Assembly: GCA_009908325.1 (NCBI GenBank)
Contig: JAAAPI010000315.1
Span: forward strand, 1 to 54,715
Direction of reading: 5' to 3'
DNA from: Verrucomicrobiota bacterium
Lineage (GTDB): Bacteria > Verrucomicrobiota > Verrucomicrobiia > Opitutales > Coraliomargaritaceae
Length of the DNA: 54,715 nt
Shown: positions 8,936 to 18,300 of the stretch, one piece after another
How the letters are laid out: the number at the start of each line of letters is the position of its first letter
Position numbering within the stretch: position 1 is the stretch's first letter
Notes under the pieces: model-generated
Seen by the model: only the letters and a program-made list of their open reading frames with translations
Database searches by the model: none
Told to the model about the DNA's origin: nothing
Program-made: the position numbers and the translations under genes

Positions 8936-9352
8936 CTATTGGGCGACAAGGAATAGGCCTGCCCCGCGAAACTTGCAAACGGGTCGTCCGTCTTGATCTG
9001 GAAGGTAAGCAGCGACACCAAAATGTGTTCCGACTGTAGAGTTTGGCAGGTGCTCCTCTATCTCCGTGTTGCGGCTGATTATCCTTAGATCTGAAACCTG
9101 ATTTTCGTCCGTGAAGTCAACACATATGAAGTGAGGATCTTTGTGTGGGATGCGGACGATGAATATGTGTTTCGAACGTATCATCTTCTCAATATCCTGA
9201 GGTCCCAGCTCCTCAGCGCAAAGAATCCTCAAGACTCCCATTTTAAACGAAAGATGATGCTCGTGGTAAGGGCTATCGTAGTCCTCCCAAAAGTTGGTGG
9301 CTACGATCTCCGAGTTAATACTAATTGTGTAGATGTCTGATAGATTTTTCAT
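8936..9352 (-). CDS. Hypothetical backbone protein, 138 aa
   Basis: I do not recognise a family. The protein is a mixed alpha/beta sequence with HEHHLSFKMG near residue 31 and several short hydrophobic strands (IFIVRI, FICVDF, VAAYLP), suggesting a small globular cytoplasmic domain. There is no signal peptide or membrane segment. It is a single-gene unit: a GGC-TTC-GCC hairpin lies 20 nt before the ATG and a strong terminator lies behind it. The same layout as its neighbours suggests a coordinated set of element maintenance genes. Confidence 0.6.
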   Translation of the reverse strand: MKNLSDIYTISINSEIVATNFWEDYDSPYHEHHLSFKMGVLRILCAEELGPQDIEKMIRSKHIFIVRIPHKDPHFICVDFTDENQVSDLRIISRNTEIEEHLPNSTVGTHFGVAAYLPDQDGRPVCKFRGAGLFLVAQ

Positions 9353-9371
9353 GGATTTAAGCTTGGCTGTT

Positions 9372-9386
9372 ACTGGCGAAGCCAGT
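9372..9386 (-). repeat. GGC-TTC-GCC hairpin upstream of the 138-aa gene
   Basis: ACTGGCGAAGCCAGT is identical to the copy at 8854-8868. It starts 20 nt upstream of the ATG at 9352, so it would lie in the 5' untranslated region or at the promoter. A partial copy (CTGGCGAAG) follows at 9393-9401. Confidence 0.65.
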
Positions 9387-9401
9387 GGGTACCTGGCGAA
9401 G

Positions 9402-9429
9402 AAAAGCCGCTCGGGTTTGAGCGGCTTTT
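9402..9429 (-). terminator. Terminator after the 127-aa gene
   Basis: An 11-bp stem (AAAAGCCGCTC at 9402-9412, GAGCGGCTTTT at 9419-9429) encloses a 6-nt loop. It lies 25 nt after the stop of the minus-strand gene 9454-9837 and has T/A-rich flanks. Confidence 0.8.
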
Positions 9430-9453
9430 GTGTGTCCTTGAGAGGTCGCTAAG

Positions 9454-9837
9454 TCAGATCGATACTGTGGTGCAGACGACCCTGATTAGCTCCACATATT
9501 GCTCCGCTGGCTTGGTCAGTTTTTTGCCCGAAACGAGGTGCTCAATGGCGTTCGTAATCCGTCGGGTTTTGAGCTCATCGGCGTCGTGATATCGGGCGCA
9601 GTGACAGAGCGCTCGACAGGCGTGCATTTCGGACAGAGGCCACGCCCTGGAAGGGAGGCGACAGACGGTCATAACTTCGGCATCTCGACCGCTCGAATAC
9701 CAGCGGCCTGCCTTATCGAAATAACCCTCGGGATGTGCCTCTCTATCTCTCCTTTTAAGGTAGAGGCAAGCGGCTAGGATTTCTTCGCGATTGGGCGTGT
9801 TTTCAGTGACGGCGGATTCGATGGATTTGATGTTCAT
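9454..9837 (-). CDS. Hypothetical backbone protein, 127 aa
   Basis: No family recognised. The protein is helical and charged, with several Cys and His residues in the middle (HACRALCHCARYHD, about 73-86) that could bind a metal, although the spacing fits no motif I know. There is no membrane segment. The start at 9837 (ATG) is preceded by a GGC-TTC-GCC hairpin at 9858-9870. A terminator follows the gene. It is divergent from the mobilization operon across a 392-bp non-coding region and could encode a small regulator of mobilization, which is only a guess from position. Confidence 0.55.
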   Translation of the reverse strand: MNIKSIESAVTENTPNREEILAACLYLKRRDREAHPEGYFDKAGRWYSSGRDAEVMTVCRLPSRAWPLSEMHACRALCHCARYHDADELKTRRITNAIEHLVSGKKLTKPAEQYVELIRVVCTTVSI

Positions 9838-10229
9838 AACACCTCAGGTCGGAGTTTCTGGCGAAGCCAGGGACTCGCCTCGCGAGTGACTCCTAGGTGT
9901 TGGATTTTTTCAGCCTTTGGCTGGACCTCCTCTTTCAGGGGCTTTTCAGGGCAACCATAGAGGGCGGTTCGCAAGATAGAGATTTGCCAGCAAATCTCAA
10001 AAAGAGAATGTTCCGCTCGCGCTCCACATCATAGACACCCCTCTAGAGTGATTTGGGCATTCTGCCCGACGCCGATGCCTGGTTCTAAGGTCAGTATGGA
10101 GGTCTTATGCACTAGTCTAGGGTGATTTAGGGACCTAAACTGCAAATTTCGGGATATAATGTTACGAGCGAATTGGGTGAATTTTGCGCTTCTTTCCTTT
10201 TTTCGGGCACTTGAGTTATACTCTTACCC
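9838..10229. other. Hairpin- and repeat-rich region before the mob genes, oriT candidate
   Basis: The region contains the hairpin CTGGCGAAGCCAG (9858-9870), ACTCGC-CTC-GCGAGT (9873-9887) and CAGCC-TTT-GGCTG (about 9910-9922). A direct repeat follows: TCTAGAGTGATTTGGG (10042-10057) against TCTAGGGTGATTTAGGG (10116-10132). A TATAAT box lies at 10153-10158. Inverted repeats directly upstream of relaxase genes are typical of transfer origins, and the direct repeats could bind an accessory protein. The nick site cannot be located by eye. Confidence 0.4.
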
Positions 10230-10967
10230 ATGAGTTTAAACAAAGACCCAAAGAAAATATCCAGTATTGACGACCTGCCAGATGGGTTGGACGAAGAGCC
10301 TTCCGATGTGCAGCCCGACAATCAGACGCCGACAGAAAATGGGGCTTCTAGTGCTGCTAGTTCCGCTGTGGAAAGTGCACCTGAAAAGGGTAATGATTCG
10401 GTCGCCAAAAAGCACGGAAACACGATTCCTTGTGCCCCTTCGGAATATGGCTTAGAGGAGTCCGCTGCAGACGAGGAGTCTGAAGCCAAAAATAAGCGTG
10501 GTGACGAGTCGGACATGAACGAGAAATATGAGCGTTTTTCGAAGGCGGCAGACATCCATTCAATCGAGGTCCAACAAGAGGCACATGAGCTTGAAATGAA
10601 GCTTCACAAAATTGACTTGAGCCAGAAGGAAAATGTCGGGATATGGGCCAACCCCATCCTAAAAGATATCATCGCTGTTATCTGCAAGCAATTGGGCGAG
10701 ACGCAGGATAAAGTCGTCCTCGCCGCGATGTTACATTTTTACCGTAGCGTAATGCAGGATGAGCGACGCATGCTCCACGACCTCGGCTTTCTTTTGGACA
10801 ATTTAGCACTCCAAAATCAGGAGCTTTGCACAGAAACATCAGCCCTCGAAGACCTTGCTCAACAAGCTATCGAATTGGAGGCCAGTCCTTACTTTTCTAC
10901 AGACGAAGATACGCTGGAGGGGGTGGACGATTACGACTGCGACAAGGAACAGGAAGGGAGGCCTTAA
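10230..10967 (+). CDS. Acidic protein, possible mobilization accessory factor
   Basis: 245 aa. The first 95 residues are acidic and low-complexity, probably disordered. The middle (about 145-180) has a short helix-turn-like stretch (NPILKDIIAVICKQLG, then DKVVLAAMLHFYRS) that could be a ribbon-helix-helix or similar DNA-binding fold, followed by a coiled-coil-like tail. It is the first gene of a three-gene plus-strand set, 3 nt before the next gene, ending in the relaxase. A role as relaxosome accessory protein is plausible from position; I do not recognise a family. No clear ribosome-binding site precedes the ATG. Confidence 0.5.
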   Translation: MSLNKDPKKISSIDDLPDGLDEEPSDVQPDNQTPTENGASSAASSAVESAPEKGNDSVAKKHGNTIPCAPSEYGLEESAADEESEAKNKRGDESDMNEKYERFSKAADIHSIEVQQEAHELEMKLHKIDLSQKENVGIWANPILKDIIAVICKQLGETQDKVVLAAMLHFYRSVMQDERRMLHDLGFLLDNLALQNQELCTETSALEDLAQQAIELEASPYFSTDEDTLEGVDDYDCDKEQEGRP

Positions 10968-10970
10968 CCG

Positions 10971-11951
10971 ATGGCGGATAAAGAAACAGTCAGGGGCAAT
11001 TCCAGAAATCAATACGCCTTCAGGTGTGACAAGCGCGTGTGGGTATTTTGGGAGCGGATTTTGCCTCAGATAGGATACGCGAACAAGGGCATAACCTCCG
11101 ACGTATTGATCGACGACGCCGTGGCTTTCGCATGTTATTGCCTGGATGAATATCAGGACTTCCCCGCCCACCCTGCGGCCTACAATTTCCGTCGTTGTTT
11201 ATGGGATGCGATGACAGGATTTCGGAAACTAGGATCGTTCACCCACGAAGTCTCAGAACGGATTGATGAGCACCTCAGGAACCGACGTGTTCAGCAACTT
11301 TACCTTGAGCACTGTGTGCGGTATGAAGGCAAAGACGGGGGTGCATTTGACGTTCCATCGAGCGATTATTGGACCAAGCGTAGCCGCGCTCATGAGTTCC
11401 CCTCGTTTCCCGTCTATGAAGGCTGTTCTAAAATTCAGCATCCGCTCTATTCTCACCTCGATCTGGATAATTTGAGAGAGTCCGCAGCCTGTACGCTCAT
11501 CTTTAAGTATATGGGCTTTAAGGAGGTCACAGTGAGCCTCGCGAAGGGGACCAACCAGAGCTTAGCCAGTTACCTGGGGCGGTTCCAAATGAGCGCTGAG
11601 GAGGCTCTTCTGGCCATCTTGGGCACCTTCCAGAAATTCATACCCTTGAACTCGGTCTATTCGGACTCACTACGGGCAGATCTCTTTGATCGCTACCTGG
11701 CTTGTAAGACATTCGTCCTGCGCTGGCTCGACCAGCTGGCGATTTTTGAGTCTCTCGCGGCAGAGGGAGACGAATCTGGCCGTATTATTGTCGAGCGATT
11801 GGCAATTTTCAACAGGCGGCTGCAATCTGGTCAGAGCCTTCTGGATTATATGGCTGATGAGCCGTCCCCTCAGGAAGCCCAGGAGGCCGATGATCCCCAG
11901 ATACCTACCTTAGATAGGCATGAACGCTTGGGAGGGGGTGGGATGCTATGA
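10971..11951 (+). CDS. Hypothetical mob-operon protein, 326 aa
   Basis: No known family seen. The protein is largely helical and soluble. It contains an aromatic-rich N-terminus (KRVWVFWERILPQIGY), a central segment with repeated Y/F residues and a Pro/Glu/Asp-rich tail. It overlaps the relaxase start by 4 bp (ATGA), so the two are translationally coupled. It follows the acidic gene by 3 nt. Coupling to the relaxase makes a function in DNA processing or relaxase recruitment likely, but nothing in the sequence shows the mechanism. Confidence 0.5.
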   Translation: MADKETVRGNSRNQYAFRCDKRVWVFWERILPQIGYANKGITSDVLIDDAVAFACYCLDEYQDFPAHPAAYNFRRCLWDAMTGFRKLGSFTHEVSERIDEHLRNRRVQQLYLEHCVRYEGKDGGAFDVPSSDYWTKRSRAHEFPSFPVYEGCSKIQHPLYSHLDLDNLRESAACTLIFKYMGFKEVTVSLAKGTNQSLASYLGRFQMSAEEALLAILGTFQKFIPLNSVYSDSLRADLFDRYLACKTFVLRWLDQLAIFESLAAEGDESGRIIVERLAIFNRRLQSGQSLLDYMADEPSPQEAQEADDPQIPTLDRHERLGGGGML

Positions 11952-14059
11952 GCCTAAGTCCGAAAATGGCCGCGCTTGAGGCAAAAGGCAGATTTGCGAT
12001 CTGGAAGCGGACTTCGAGCCCGAAGGGAAACCGCATAATCCGAAAAGATATTAAAAGCTATCTTTCCGAGCAAACCAAGCCAGGAGTCGATCAGGAGGCA
12101 TTCAAGGCGGGTAATCACCCAAATTGGCTCAAACAAGGGGTTGATTATCTGACAAAGGAAGAGCAGGGCAAACTAAAGGCTTTTGGCTTCCTGCGGGATG
12201 ATATTTTCAGGCAGGCAGGACGTATTCCTCATCAAATGGAAAATAACGAATTGATTTATGCCTCTCTCGGGGCGTGGGAGTCGCGGAAAAAGAAGAAAAA
12301 GATTAAGCGTGCCGCCCACAAGTATGTGCTTTCTCTTAATCCTGAAATGTGCGAGGTCATGGCGCAAACGGGACATTCTGCCGACGAGCTTCTGACGCAT
12401 GTCGTGCGGAAAGTCCTGAGGAGATATCAGGAAAAATATTATCCTGGGGAAAAGCTCGGCTACCTCATGGGTATTCACCACGACAAAGCCCACCTGCACG
12501 CCCATGTCATGCTATTTCCTACTACGGAGTCAGGAAAGCTACTTCTGGTGACCGATTACTCGAAAAAGAACAAGAAGCATGGCCACAAGCGTCCCTTTAC
12601 CGATATGCGCTTGTTCGCGGAAAAGGAAGTGGCCCGCTACTACGAAAAGGAGATTAAGTCGCCCTTCCGTGCGTCCGAACGGAATCCTGCAAAATACGCT
12701 CAGCCCAAACTAGTTTCTTTGCTGGCTTACAAGCGTTCCAAAGAAGCAATGGAAAAAAGTGAGGTTTCACCTGAGCAAAGACAGGCATGGGCTATGTCGG
12801 AGCGTGATAGAATTCTTTTGGGAGATCAACGCGAGTTGCAGGGAGACATGAAAGAGATTTACGAGGCTACTGAGGGACTTTTTGAAGAGGTGCGTGAAAC
12901 TAAGAAGAGCAAAGAGCCTGCGGATTTCAGAAGGCAGTCACTGAAGGTGAATGCGGAGAAGGCTCAACTCGCTGAGCAAATGAAGAATACGCAGCACCAA
13001 TTAAAAGACCTTAAACTTGAAGCACAGGCATTCGCCAAAATTAGGCGCGATCTCTACATGGATTCAACGAACTGGAGCCATTACCGTTACAATCATGGGT
13101 CAGCTGTTGAGGGTGGTAACAACCTTCGGGGTCCCGAGGTATTTGATTGGTTTCAGCGTACGATGGCCGACTCCTCCGAGTTGGGAGTGCATGTTCGAAC
13201 TTGGGTCGAGCAAAAGAGGCAGCGTGAAGAGCGGATCTTACTCTCGAAAGAGACACTGGCCGTTCAGGCGAGTGCTGAAAATCCCATAGCCGCACAGAAG
13301 TTCACTGAAAAAGACCGTTTCGCCCGCGAGTGTATTTCTCTTGGTGCGGGGAAACTCAAGAACCCAATGATCCACATGCTGGAAAGCTATCATCGCCAGA
13401 ATGAACTTCTTTCCCGACGCGCTCAGAAGGATTTCGTGCGGGAGTTTCTGAACCATGCCATACTGGTCCACCGTGATAAACAAAAAGAGATTCAGCAGCG
13501 TAGGGAAGAATTATCTCGGCGTGTTAAAGAGCTGCGCCTTCAGCAGCAATCGAACAAATTAAAGCAGGACATTTTCGAGGCTGTCGAGAAAGGCCGAAGG
13601 CCAGATTTCCTGGAAGAATATCGCCACTGGAAAAATGCGGATATGGAAATTCCAATTGATGCGCTCAACACGATGCGTGCAGGAGTTGAATCGAAACAAC
13701 GTGCAGCTAATGAGGGCACTTTACGGGGAGCCAACAAGGTGTCTGATCGACCCAACGATAATTTTGCGACACGACTCCATGAGAATTTACGTCGTTTGCG
13801 AAGCATGCGCACAGAGACGGGGAGTTTCACTCTCAGGGGCGGTATGGCAGATTACCACCGAGGTGGAGCTGATCCCAAGACCCGTTTGCATGAGACTCGT
13901 AAAAAAGTCGTGGACAATACCCTCGACCGTAGATCGGTTCAGGAATTCCTGCGCAGCTTGCCTGATGTCGTCGGTCAGGAGGTCTCAGCCGAGGAGCGCA
14001 GAAAAGAGGTGCGCGCTCGAAGAATGGAGCAGGACGAGATTGGGGGCCTGGATCGGTAG
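11948..14059 (+). CDS. MobA/MobL-type relaxase
   Basis: 703 aa. The three-histidine relaxase motif is visible as HHDKAHLHAHV (about 177-187), an HxDxxHxHxH pattern that binds the metal used for nicking oriT. The residues before it (KLGYLMGI) and after it (FPTTESGK) fit MobA/MobL relaxases. The tyrosine that attacks DNA should lie in the first 100 residues (for example near YLTKEEQ) but cannot be assigned. From about residue 270 the protein is long, charged and coiled-coil-like, with no helicase or primase motifs. With no transfer machinery in the window, this supports mobilization by a helper element. It converges on mcrC with only 18 nt between. Confidence 0.75.
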   Translation: MSLSPKMAALEAKGRFAIWKRTSSPKGNRIIRKDIKSYLSEQTKPGVDQEAFKAGNHPNWLKQGVDYLTKEEQGKLKAFGFLRDDIFRQAGRIPHQMENNELIYASLGAWESRKKKKKIKRAAHKYVLSLNPEMCEVMAQTGHSADELLTHVVRKVLRRYQEKYYPGEKLGYLMGIHHDKAHLHAHVMLFPTTESGKLLLVTDYSKKNKKHGHKRPFTDMRLFAEKEVARYYEKEIKSPFRASERNPAKYAQPKLVSLLAYKRSKEAMEKSEVSPEQRQAWAMSERDRILLGDQRELQGDMKEIYEATEGLFEEVRETKKSKEPADFRRQSLKVNAEKAQLAEQMKNTQHQLKDLKLEAQAFAKIRRDLYMDSTNWSHYRYNHGSAVEGGNNLRGPEVFDWFQRTMADSSELGVHVRTWVEQKRQREERILLSKETLAVQASAENPIAAQKFTEKDRFARECISLGAGKLKNPMIHMLESYHRQNELLSRRAQKDFVREFLNHAILVHRDKQKEIQQRREELSRRVKELRLQQQSNKLKQDIFEAVEKGRRPDFLEEYRHWKNADMEIPIDALNTMRAGVESKQRAANEGTLRGANKVSDRPNDNFATRLHENLRRLRSMRTETGSFTLRGGMADYHRGGADPKTRLHETRKKVVDNTLDRRSVQEFLRSLPDVVGQEVSAEERRKEVRARRMEQDEIGGLDR

Positions 14060-14077
14060 AAACTAAGTCGGTTAAAG

Positions 14078-15361
14078 CTATTGTCCAATGGCGAGCTCGG
14101 AGAACTGCTTGGTTACTGCAATAGGTATCGCTTTTAGCCTCATTCCCGCGAAGGTCGCCTTTTCCAGCTGTGGAACTTGTTGCGGGTTGCCGACGCAAGG
14201 GTAGATGATTTGTAGCTCGGTCTGCTCGGGGTCGGCTTCTGCCATGAGGCCGTAGCAGATGAGCTGGCGGACGTCGTTGGGTTGAAAGTATTGGGAGCCC
14301 TCGTCGGACTCATTGTCAGCGTCCCAGGAGAAAAAAGGCTTATACTTGGAATCGGCTACGTATGCCTTGCCGTCTTTTTGCCAGTAGAAGTCGGGCTTTT
14401 GTTTAATTCGGCTGGGGGTCTTGAAAAGGTGTCCGATCACGCGTTGCTGATCGACGGGGACTTGATGTGTTCTTTCCAGAACTGCGCCGACGTAGTCTTC
14501 GAAAACCTGATTCATGTCGAGGAGGAAGACGTAGGTCTGCGATCCGCCGTGGAAGGCTTCGTGGCCGATGGACTGGAGGAGTCGGATTGCCAGTTTGAAG
14601 GGCAGGCTAAAGCGCTGCATGGAACGGTCCCAGACGATGCGGTCGACTTGTCGGAGAGCGGTGCCTGGATCGACGTCAGCGACCTCGTCCAGCATGCTGA
14701 GGCAATCGAAGAGCAAGCGCTGGGTGTCGGGGTTGTGGACGTGCGAGGTGAGGAACCGACAGGCGCATTTCAGGATGCGATTTAGTGGGCGGTCCTCGGT
14801 GAACTCGTCCCAGCCGCAGTAGATGCGGTCGGGGCGGTTGAAATTGGTGAGCAGGTGCTCCTGGAAGAGGATGCGACCCCTGACGGTGGTGGCATTGTCT
14901 TCCATGGGACGGTAGGCGCGGGCCAGTCCCATTTGCATTTCTCGATGGAGATTTTTAGCCAGGAGTGTGGCCCAGAGGTCGAGGAAGCTGGAGGGGGAGG
15001 CCTCCAAGCTGCTGGTGTCGGCCTCGTAGATGTCCTCGTGGTTCGCGACTTCCAGCATCCAGAGCAGAGAAGCCATCGCGGATTGCGACTTCTTCTCGTC
15101 GATGATGACGCCTTCGTCGAACAGGCTACGGTCGAGCTTGGGGTAAATCTCGATTGCTTGGCCGCCTGCCTCGACTACGCCGACAAAGTTGGCTGCGGTT
15201 AATTTTTTACCGTCTGTGCCGCCGAAGCTGAGGGGTGCCTGCGAGAGACGGTTCTCTGCCGTCCAGCGCTCGACTGCAGACGCAATTTGTTCCCGCGTCG
15301 AGCTGGTGAGGTCGACTTCTTGGGTGGACCACTCGGTCAGCTTTATCGTCTTACTCGGCAC
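14078..15361 (-). CDS. mcrC: McrC-like nuclease subunit of a type IV restriction system
   Basis: 427 aa. McrC proteins are nuclease partners of the McrB GTPase and cut DNA carrying modified bases. The PD-(D/E)xK core is seen as KPDFYWQKDGKAYVADSKYK (about 322-341), giving PD and DSK. The upstream region has typical McrC segments (EIYPKLDRSL near 73, RGRILFQEHLL near 164, EDRPLNRILKCA near 188). Its start overlaps the mcrB end by 11 bp, so it is co-translated. It ends a minus-strand operon of MNT, HEPN, McrB and McrC. No terminator is obvious before the convergent relaxase stop. Confidence 0.88.
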   Translation of the reverse strand: MPSKTIKLTEWSTQEVDLTSSTREQIASAVERWTAENRLSQAPLSFGGTDGKKLTAANFVGVVEAGGQAIEIYPKLDRSLFDEGVIIDEKKSQSAMASLLWMLEVANHEDIYEADTSSLEASPSSFLDLWATLLAKNLHREMQMGLARAYRPMEDNATTVRGRILFQEHLLTNFNRPDRIYCGWDEFTEDRPLNRILKCACRFLTSHVHNPDTQRLLFDCLSMLDEVADVDPGTALRQVDRIVWDRSMQRFSLPFKLAIRLLQSIGHEAFHGGSQTYVFLLDMNQVFEDYVGAVLERTHQVPVDQQRVIGHLFKTPSRIKQKPDFYWQKDGKAYVADSKYKPFFSWDADNESDEGSQYFQPNDVRQLICYGLMAEADPEQTELQIIYPCVGNPQQVPQLEKATFAGMRLKAIPIAVTKQFSELAIGQ

Positions 15362-18300
15362 TTTTGGTTTCGGGTGTCAGCTTGAAATTCCCCAGTAGCA
15401 CTTCGGCAGGGGAAATGTCATCTGCACTGTTTTGATCGTAATACCACTCCCAGCGGGTACGTCCGATGCCAGATTCGCCGCTGAGCGGACGAATAAGACC
15501 TGCGTCGTTGTCTTTCTCGCCCAGGACGAAGCGCAGACCGTCCCAGTCGTTGTAGAAATACTCTGACAGCAGTGGGATGATTTTCAGCTTCATGGCGGCA
15601 TCGAAGCTTTCCTCTGTATCGACATCCATGAAGTAGGCGTGCCCGATGCGGTGGTCGCGATCTTTGCGGAGCATGATCCGCTTGTTGATCGTCTCCATGA
15701 CCTCCCTGAGGTTTGCAGGTAGCTCGGGACAGATTGAGAAGTCGGGATTCAGTTCCAAAAACTGGAACCGCCTGCGCAGGGCCACGTCGACCAGAGCGAT
15801 ACTCTTGTCAGCTGTGTTCATCGTGCCGATCAGGTGCAGATTGCCTGGCACGGCAAAGACAGCTTTGGAGTAGGGGAGCTGCACAGAGAGTTCGTTGGTT
15901 GCACCGAGGCGTTTGTCGGGCTCCAGCAGAGTAATCAGCTCACCGAGGATTTTACTGATATTGCCGCGATTGATTTCATCGATGATCAAAACAAAGGGTG
16001 GCCATTCTTCCACTGGTTTCAGGCGATAGCCTGACTTTTCTCCATCCCTCAGAAAAGCCGACACGATCGTCTCCATTTCCTCAGTCGTGATCTCCTTGGC
16101 GGCCTCGGAGGTGTTTGCATCGTCTTCCTCTTTCCAATTTGTTTCCAGCTTTTTCAGCTCATTGACGACCGCTGCGATTAAATGCCAGTTGGCTCCCCTC
16201 CCCATGGCTCGATGGACGTCCCCACTGTTGACCTCAGTCATGCCCTTAAGCTTGGTGAACACCTCCTGGGTCGGTGCTCTGCCGCAATTGGCGACGACAT
16301 GCTCCAGATTGTTCTCTTTGACTGCGTCGATATTGCCTCGGGCTGTGATCCGTGGAATGTATTCCTGCGTTTTGAGCTGGAGCCGAAAGTTGTCGTCCTC
16401 ATCGATGATCTCCAACAGGCGGTCCCATAGTTGCGAGAAGGTTGGACCTTCTTTGTGCCCCGTTGCATACTGACGCAGAACATTGACCACGAAGGCCAGA
16501 ATGGGTGCGTTACCTTGATCGTCACCGACAGCTGCGGCTTCCTCTGGACTGACCAGGCCCGTAGGTTTGCTGGCATTGAATACTTTACGAGCCTTGTCCT
16601 TGTTGCAGGTGAATTCAGCTTTGGTCTGCTGGTCGTGCCCGACAATGTGCCCGAGGGCAGACGTGGATAGCTCGAAGAGTTGCTTCATGCCCGAGACATC
16701 GAAGGACTTACCTGGGTTTGCCTCGATATCGTCAGACAGTTTTTTCCACAGATCATCAAAGCTCTGCTGGGGGACATCCGTAATTTCCTCCAGGCATCGA
16801 TAGGTCGCTTTAGTCGCGATCTGTTTGAAGATGCCGTCCTGACAGGTGAAGCGTGCACCCCCGTCTTCATCAACATCGGGTCTGATGCCTTCCACAAAAT
16901 CCTCATAGGAATAGCTTTGGTGGAAGGTAAGAAACTCGATCCTGCCCGCCCGTTTTAATTCCTGAAAGCGACGGTTGGCGGACGCGTCATCGTAGCTACC
17001 ATCGATGATGGCAACGGCCTTTCGCACGGTGGAGTAGGTCTTCCCCGTCCCTGGAGGACCGTAAAGGATTTGGTTCAGTTCTTTGCTGCTGCTCATGTTC
17101 GTCTCCTTGTTGATGATTGGTGCTTCGCCTACGCCGAAAATGCTGTGAATGGCTTCTGGATTGGTGATTGGTGTTAGTGATCCGAACCAGTTGCCTCCTG
17201 CTCCCACTTTTGGTGCTTTGCCGTGAAATAGCGGGACATCGTCTAATGGTTTGAGTGAGAGAGCGTTGTTGTCCTCGTCTTTATCAATGACTTCGCCTAC
17301 ATAGTGGACCTTTAGGTCGTTGCGGCCACCATAGCCCTTCATCGCAAAATAATCGCCCACTTGGACATCCGCATACCAGTCGAGAAACTTTTGAGCGGAT
17401 GGCTTCTTCTGAACGCTCTCCTCATTCCATCCGATTCGCCATTCGTTGTTTTCGATGAACTCGTCTTGCATCGGGGTGCCGCCCCAATCGATGCCGCCCG
17501 CCCAGTATCGACGCGTTCTCTCTGAGGCTTTATTCTCCTCGACCATGCGATACATGACTTCAAAAACATCTTCGTCGGGGAAGTGTTCACGGCGAAGCCG
17601 TAAATTGATTTCCACCATGTTTTTGTAGGTGCACTTTTCATTCAGGTGTCTCTCTGAGACTTTGGTGAGAAATTCCCGACTGAACATGGGGAGTAGCTTG
17701 TATGGCTTAGTCTGATAGAGAAACCGCAGTTTCAGCTGGAACATGGGCCCCAGGTGGTCCTTGAATTTCGTCGGTTGTTCGCCGTTTTGCGCTTCAGTAA
17801 CAATTTCAAGAATCAAATTCTTAGCAGTGGCAAAAGCAGACTCAGGGTCGGCCCCCATGCTCTCCCACCAGACATACTTTCCGTCGGTGTTCTGTCCGCT
17901 ACGCAGCTTGCCGTCAGCTTTGGCAGATCGGTAAATACCGAAGATGGAGGCGAATCCACCTGAGATTGCTCCCAGACTCTCGGTCTTTCGTTCGACCCAA
18001 TAGCAGAAATAGTCGTCGGATTCACTCTTCAGGTTGGTATATTCCTCCAGCGTCATTTCCCGCAGCCGTTCGATCGGCCATTGTTCAAGGAATTCTGCCC
18101 AGAGTTGATGAAGTTCGTTGGTGCTTTGCATTTCGCTATGACAGGCCCAGATAAAGGATTGAGCGTCCAGAAGGTCGCGGGGTTTGTAGGCTTCGAGTTC
18201 CTCGTGAACCTTTGAGACGAACTCGTGAATCTGGCGGACAGCGTCTTCGTTGAATGCTCCCGCCTGGATCTCGAAACCGCACTTTTCAGCGACAGTTCGG

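Noticed and set aside
10230-14059. Complete conjugative element (ICE)
   Set aside because: Only a relaxase and two unknown partners are present; no coupling protein or type IV secretion ATPase anywhere in the window.
14282-14785. 167-aa plus-strand frame opposite mcrC
   Set aside because: Antisense to the McrC nuclease core, whose motifs are intact.
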